This document shows positions 6,168 through 9,158 of a stretch of 9,158 nucleotides of DNA, in pieces. Below the pieces are notes generated by a model, which had not been told where the DNA came from, ran no database searches, and saw nothing but the letters and a program-made list of their open reading frames with translations. The stretch's first letter is position 1. Every line of letters starts with the position of its first letter. The translations under genes were made by a program, and so were the position numbers. The stretch comes from Candidatus Latescibacterota bacterium. GTDB lineage: Bacteria; Latescibacterota; UBA2968; UBA8231. The stretch is taken from positions 1 through 9,158 of the forward strand of contig JAGWBY010000154.1 in assembly GCA_021295675.1 (NCBI GenBank), in the 5' to 3' direction.

Positions 6168-7085
6168 ATGTACGGACGCTACGCACCTTATTTTTTCGTC
6201 GCCCCCGGGCTGTTGCTGCTAGCCGTGTTCTTCGCCTATCCCTTGCTCGACACGCTCTATCTCAGCCTACACCGCTACAACATCTTCTCGCCGGCCACCT
6301 TCGTCGGCCTCGACAACTTTCGCCGCGCTTGGGGCGACGAGCTGTTTTGGCGGGTCTTGGCCAATACCCTGCTCTACGCGATCATCGTCGTGCCCGCGCT
6401 CGTCGTGCTGTCGTTTTTCATGGCGCTCCTGCTCGACAACTCGCTGCGGCTGATCAAGGTGTTTCCGGTCGTCACCTCCATCGTCGTCGCCGGCATCGTC
6501 TGGAAATGGCTGTACAACGCCGATGGCCTGCTCAACGCCTTCCTCAAGGGGCTGGGCGTCAGCGGCCCGCCGTGGCTGGCCGATGTGCGCGGCGTCCCCG
6601 AGGCATTCTTGGGCCTGCTGGGCGTGGAGACCCAAACCGCGTGGTTGACCGAGCCAGCGATTGCCCTGTTTGCCGTGGCCATGGTCACCGTGTGGAAAGC
6701 CGCGCCGTACTACATGATCATCTATCTGGCCGGCTTGCAGGGCATCCCGGCCCAACTCAAAGAAGCCGCCCGCGTCGATGGCGCCGGTTGGTGGCAAGTC
6801 GTGCGCCACGTCATCATCCCGACGATCAAGCCCTATACGCTCGTAGTCTCCATCATTGCCACCATCGCCGCCTTGCGCACCTTCGGCGAAGTGTACGTGA
6901 TGACCGGCGGCGGCCCCTTCCACCGCACCAACCTATTGGCCTATTACATCTACACGCTCGGGTTCAAATACCTCGAAGTAGGGTACGCCGCGGCCGTCTC
7001 GCTGTGCTTGCTGGTCGTCATATTGATCTTTGCCCTGCTCAACTTTCGCCTCGCCGGAGGCGACAATACCGGAGGCGGGGTGTAA
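6168..7085 (+). CDS. ABC sugar transporter permease 1 (MalF/UgpA type)
   Basis: A 305-residue integral membrane protein forming half of the sugar-import channel. The first membrane segment is near residues 8-28 (YFFVAPGLLLLAVFFAYPLL) and the last near 270-293. The cytoplasmic EAA loop that contacts the ATPase is residues 199-222 (EAARVDGAGWWQVVRHVIIP). MTGGGPFHRTN near 245-255 is typical of the family. At residues 92-100, SLRLIKVFP has five residues between Arg94 and Pro100, where E. coli MalF (ALRGKAVYRVLLILP) has eleven. About 6 residues, 18 nt, may have been lost at the start of a membrane helix, near 6447-6464. ATG 6168 follows the heptamer array. It is in frame with the broken binding-protein reading frame, so an abnormal fusion product is possible. 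Its stop overlaps the next start (TAATG). No ATPase gene is adjacent; a shared MsmX/MalK-type ATPase encoded elsewhere is the usual solution. Confidence 0.92.
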   Translation: MYGRYAPYFFVAPGLLLLAVFFAYPLLDTLYLSLHRYNIFSPATFVGLDNFRRAWGDELFWRVLANTLLYAIIVVPALVVLSFFMALLLDNSLRLIKVFPVVTSIVVAGIVWKWLYNADGLLNAFLKGLGVSGPPWLADVRGVPEAFLGLLGVETQTAWLTEPAIALFAVAMVTVWKAAPYYMIIYLAGLQGIPAQLKEAARVDGAGWWQVVRHVIIPTIKPYTLVVSIIATIAALRTFGEVYVMTGGGPFHRTNLLAYYIYTLGFKYLEVGYAAAVSLCLLVVILIFALLNFRLAGGDNTGGGV

Positions 7086-7873
7086 TGGTCCAGCGCATTC
7101 TGCTCTACGCGATCCTGTGCGCGGTCGGCGCGGTCTTGCTGGCTCCTTTCGCCTGGCTGCTATCCACCGCGCTCAAAGCCGAGTCGGCCGACCTGTTCGC
7201 CCATCCGCCGCAGTGGATTCCCGATCCCATCGTCTGGGGCAACTTCGCCAAGGCTTGGAACATCCTCCCGTTTATGCGCTACCTCTTCAATACCTTCTAC
7301 ATTGCCATCGCCACGGTCCTGCTCAACTTGACGTGCTGCTCGCTGGCCGGCTACGCCCTCGCCCGCATGAGCTTCCGCGGCCGCCAAGCCATTTTCTACT
7401 GCATCTTGGCCACGACCATGGTGCCGTTCCAAGTCCTCTTAATCCCGCTCTTCATCGTCACCTTGAAGCTCGGCCTCGTGGATTCGTACGCCGGCGTCAT
7501 CCTGCCGGTGGCGGTCAACGCCTTTGGGATCTTCCTCCTGCGCCAAGCCTTCACCACCATCCCCACCGACTTAGAGGACGCCGCGCGCATCGACGGCTGC
7601 GGACCGTGGACCATCTATGCGCGCATTATGATGCCTCTCGTCAAACCAGCCCTCGCCGCGCAGGCAGCCTTCACGTTCGTGGCCCAGTGGAACGACTTCC
7701 TGTGGCCGCTGGTGGTGCTCAAAAGCCGCGAACTGTACACCCTGCAATTGGGACTGGCCAGCCTCCAAGGCGTCTTCGGCGTCAACTGGCGCTACATTTC
7801 AGCGGCCTCGATCATCGCCTTGGTGCCGACGGTTTTCACGCAGGGGCTGACGGCTGGTGCAGTGAAGGAATAG
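7085..7873 (+). CDS. ABC sugar transporter permease 2 (MalG/UgpE type), shortened last membrane helix
   Basis: A 262-residue partner of permease 1. Membrane segments include residues 5-28 and 68-90, plus several between 100 and 155. The EAA loop is residues 164-189 (EDAARIDGCGPWTIYARIMMP). The QWNDFLWPLVVLKSRELYTL segment and the terminal QGLTAGAVKE are family hallmarks. The start ATG overlaps the permease 1 stop (TAATG), indicating translational coupling. The last helix reads SAASIIALVPTVF and then TQGLTAGAVKE, with five residues between Pro248 and Gly254. E. coli MalG has fourteen there ([24 protein letters not shown]). Nine residues, or 27 nt, appear to be lost in frame near 7826-7843. The remaining hydrophobic stretch is short for a full membrane crossing, so function may be impaired. 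The frame is otherwise clean. Confidence 0.92.
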   Translation: MVQRILLYAILCAVGAVLLAPFAWLLSTALKAESADLFAHPPQWIPDPIVWGNFAKAWNILPFMRYLFNTFYIAIATVLLNLTCCSLAGYALARMSFRGRQAIFYCILATTMVPFQVLLIPLFIVTLKLGLVDSYAGVILPVAVNAFGIFLLRQAFTTIPTDLEDAARIDGCGPWTIYARIMMPLVKPALAAQAAFTFVAQWNDFLWPLVVLKSRELYTLQLGLASLQGVFGVNWRYISAASIIALVPTVFTQGLTAGAVKE

Positions 7874-7941
7874 GGGCGTCGGTGAAATCTGGCTGTTCGT
7901 AGCTTTCCAAGCAGAGCTTAATTACTGTTGTCGCTCGGCCT

Positions 7942-7959
7942 GTATAACATCTGCTATAC
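7942..7959. promoter_or_regulatory. Possible operator: inverted repeat GTATA-N8-TATAC
   Basis: Arms GTATA (7942-7946) and TATAC (7955-7959) flank an 8-nt spacer, ending 5 nt before the -35 box of the promoter for the XRE-helicase gene. The downstream protein carries an XRE DNA-binding domain, so self-regulation through such a site is conceivable. The arms are short and could occur by chance in AT-rich DNA. Confidence 0.2.
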
Positions 7960-7964
7960 TCTAT

Positions 7965-7993
7965 TTGACAATCACCCGATCACGAAATACACT
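7965..7993 (+). promoter_or_regulatory. Sigma70-type promoter for the XRE-helicase gene
   Basis: A perfect -35 box TTGACA (7965-7970) is followed after 17 nt by TACACT (7988-7993), matching four of six consensus -10 bases including both most-conserved ends. It lies in an AT-rich 153-nt intergenic stretch and would give a leader of roughly 25-30 nt before ATG 8027. This supports the helicase gene as a new transcription unit separate from the ABC operon. Confidence 0.55.
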
Positions 7994-8026
7994 ATGGCTG
8001 ATTTTATATTATGAGATAACGAGAAA

Positions 8027-9158
8027 ATGTCATCTTCTATTAATTCAGCCGATCTCCCCAGCGATTACTCCTGGAGGATCAAGAACACGCGGGACACCAA
8101 AGGGCTGACCCAAGCGGAGTTCGCCGAACTCCTTGGCGTCTCCTATGCCTCCGTCAATCGTTGGGAGAATGGCCAAGCACGTCCCAATAATCTGGCTTGG
8201 CAGCGCATCGTCGAGATCGAAAAATCGTTGGACGAATACGTGCCTGAAGAAGTACTAGCTGTTGCTGACGAGGGGCTATTGGTGCCACCGAGTATGGACT
8301 TCTCTGCCGATCCGGATGCTGTCTCAGCCGTCGCCGAAGCACATCGTCTCGCCTACGGACACCTTTTTAACTCGGCGTTCGCCGCAGAAACGTCGCTAAT
8401 TGATCCGCTCCCGCATCAGCGCATTGCCGTGTACGAGCAAATGTTGCAACGGGCCCCTCTGCGATTCTTGCTAGCCGACGACGCAGGGGCCGGCAAGACC
8501 ATCATGACGGGCCTATACGTACGCGAGATGCTGTCCCGCCGCCTCATCCGTCGCGTGCTGATCGTGCCGCCGGCTGGGTTGGTCGGCAACTGGGAGCGGG
8601 AAATGCGCACCCTGTTCCGCCTGCCTTTCCGCATCGTCAGCGGCTCAGACGCACGCGCCGGCAATCCCTTCCTCGGCCCAGAGAGCGACCAAGTTATCGT
8701 CAGCATCGACACTTTGGCCGGAGAGCGCATGTTTGGCCACCTCAAAGACCCGCAAACCGATGCCTACGACCTCGTCGTCTTCGACGAAGCGCACAAGCTG
8801 TCTGCGAATCGCCAGCCGGATTTTCGGGTGCGCAAGACGGATCGGTATAAGCTGGCGGAAGCCTTAGCTGGTGCCGAGGTAGAGGATGAAAGCTGGGAGC
8901 TTCCTTGGTCGGCCCAACACCTGCTGTTGCTAACGGCCACGCCGCACATGGGCAAGGACTATCCTTACTACTTCCTGTGGCGTCTGCTGTTGCCGGACGC
9001 GCTCTCGACCTACGACGCTTTCAATGATTTTCCCCGCGAATCTCGGGAAAGGCACTTCATCCGCCGGACCAAGGAGGAGATGGTCCGCTTCGACGGTTCT
9101 CCCCTGTATCCACAGCGAAACTGCGACACCCTGAGCTATGAGCTCTCGCAGGGGCCAG
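8027..9158 (+). CDS. XRE helix-turn-helix fused to SNF2-family helicase, DISARM DrmD-like (3' end outside window)
   Basis: An open frame of 377 codons runs off the right edge without a stop. Residues 15-65 form an XRE helix-turn-helix (LTQAEFAELLGVSYASVNRW), then a linker. A superfamily 2 helicase core begins near 128 (LPHQRIAVYEQML). Motif I is LLADDAGAGKTI with Lys157, motif Ia region LIVPPAGLVGNW, Walker B VVFDEAHK (Asp253, Glu254), and motif III LLTATPHMG (302-309). HFIRRTKEEMVRFDG follows. The core closely resembles the SNF2-like helicase DrmD of class 1 DISARM anti-phage systems and related helicases in restriction/defence islands, as I remember them. That assignment needs the downstream genes. 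The N-terminal DNA-binding domain is not part of the canonical DrmD description as far as I know, and may autoregulate the operon or direct the helicase to specific DNA. ATG 8027 follows a weak GAG; an XRE start is natural here, and no long upstream extension of the frame was noted. Confidence 0.85.
   Translation, partial: MSSSINSADLPSDYSWRIKNTRDTKGLTQAEFAELLGVSYASVNRWENGQARPNNLAWQRIVEIEKSLDEYVPEEVLAVADEGLLVPPSMDFSADPDAVSAVAEAHRLAYGHLFNSAFAAETSLIDPLPHQRIAVYEQMLQRAPLRFLLADDAGAGKTIMTGLYVREMLSRRLIRRVLIVPPAGLVGNWEREMRTLFRLPFRIVSGSDARAGNPFLGPESDQVIVSIDTLAGERMFGHLKDPQTDAYDLVVFDEAHKLSANRQPDFRVRKTDRYKLAEALAGAEVEDESWELPWSAQHLLLLTATPHMGKDYPYYFLWRLLLPDALSTYDAFNDFPRESRERHFIRRTKEEMVRFDGSPLYPQRNCDTLSYELSQGP

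Noticed and set aside
6267..6923. Minus-strand open frame of 218 codons
   Set aside because: It lies entirely antisense to the well-supported permease 1 and shows low-complexity His/Gly/Asp composition typical of a shadow frame.
4869..7085. A single 738-residue binding protein-permease fusion gene
   Set aside because: The true binding-protein C-terminus is encoded in another frame (5791-6102), so the joined frame results from a frameshift, not a designed fusion.

Overview
This is a bacterial, moderately GC-rich window, probably from an uncultured environmental organism. The mix of a GH172/DUF2961 glycosidase, a Tat-exported sulfite oxidase, an AHPAD-type PIG-L hydrolase and a sugar ABC transporter resembles marine or sponge-associated candidate phyla such as Poribacteria or Latescibacterota. 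That placement is a weak impression. No rRNA, tRNA or CRISPR array is visible.

Layout: (1) 2-1161 holds the 3' end of a GH172/DUF2961 gene overlapping an endonuclease III gene (nth). (2) 1216-1338 is a 109-bp MITE-like insertion with matching terminal inverted repeats, a large internal palindrome and a 7-bp target duplication, lying just upstream of the next ribosome binding site. (3) 1355-3485 holds a sulfite-oxidase-like molybdoenzyme gene broken by a frameshift, followed 29 nt later by a PIG-L family gene. (4) 3489-4691, on the minus strand and convergent with PIG-L, is a secreted trypsin-like serine protease with an N-terminal coiled coil. (5) 4692-7873 is a sugar ABC importer operon: a solute-binding lipoprotein (frameshifted) and two MalF/MalG-type permeases, with no ATPase gene. 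Tandem heptamers (AATTCNN) sit one base before the start codons of both the binding protein and permease 1. (6) 7874-9158 has an AT-rich leader with a good sigma70 promoter, then the 5' part of a gene fusing an XRE helix-turn-helix to an SNF2-type helicase. The helicase resembles DrmD of DISARM class 1, so a defence island may begin at the right edge.

The transporter would import an oligosaccharide or sugar released by enzymes such as the GH172 protein. The sulfite oxidase and PIG-L genes look co-transcribed but have no obvious shared pathway. The helicase gene is a separate unit.

The most unusual pattern is that several genes appear to have lost short internal segments compared with well-known family members: nth, sulfite oxidase (one frameshift plus one probable in-frame loss), the binding protein, permease 1 and permease 2. 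Each loss is roughly 18-35 nt; the first sulfite oxidase lesion could instead be a single base. At least two disrupt the reading frame. DUF2961, PIG-L and the helicase look intact. This is either real slippage-type gene decay or an assembly artefact, and raw reads would decide.
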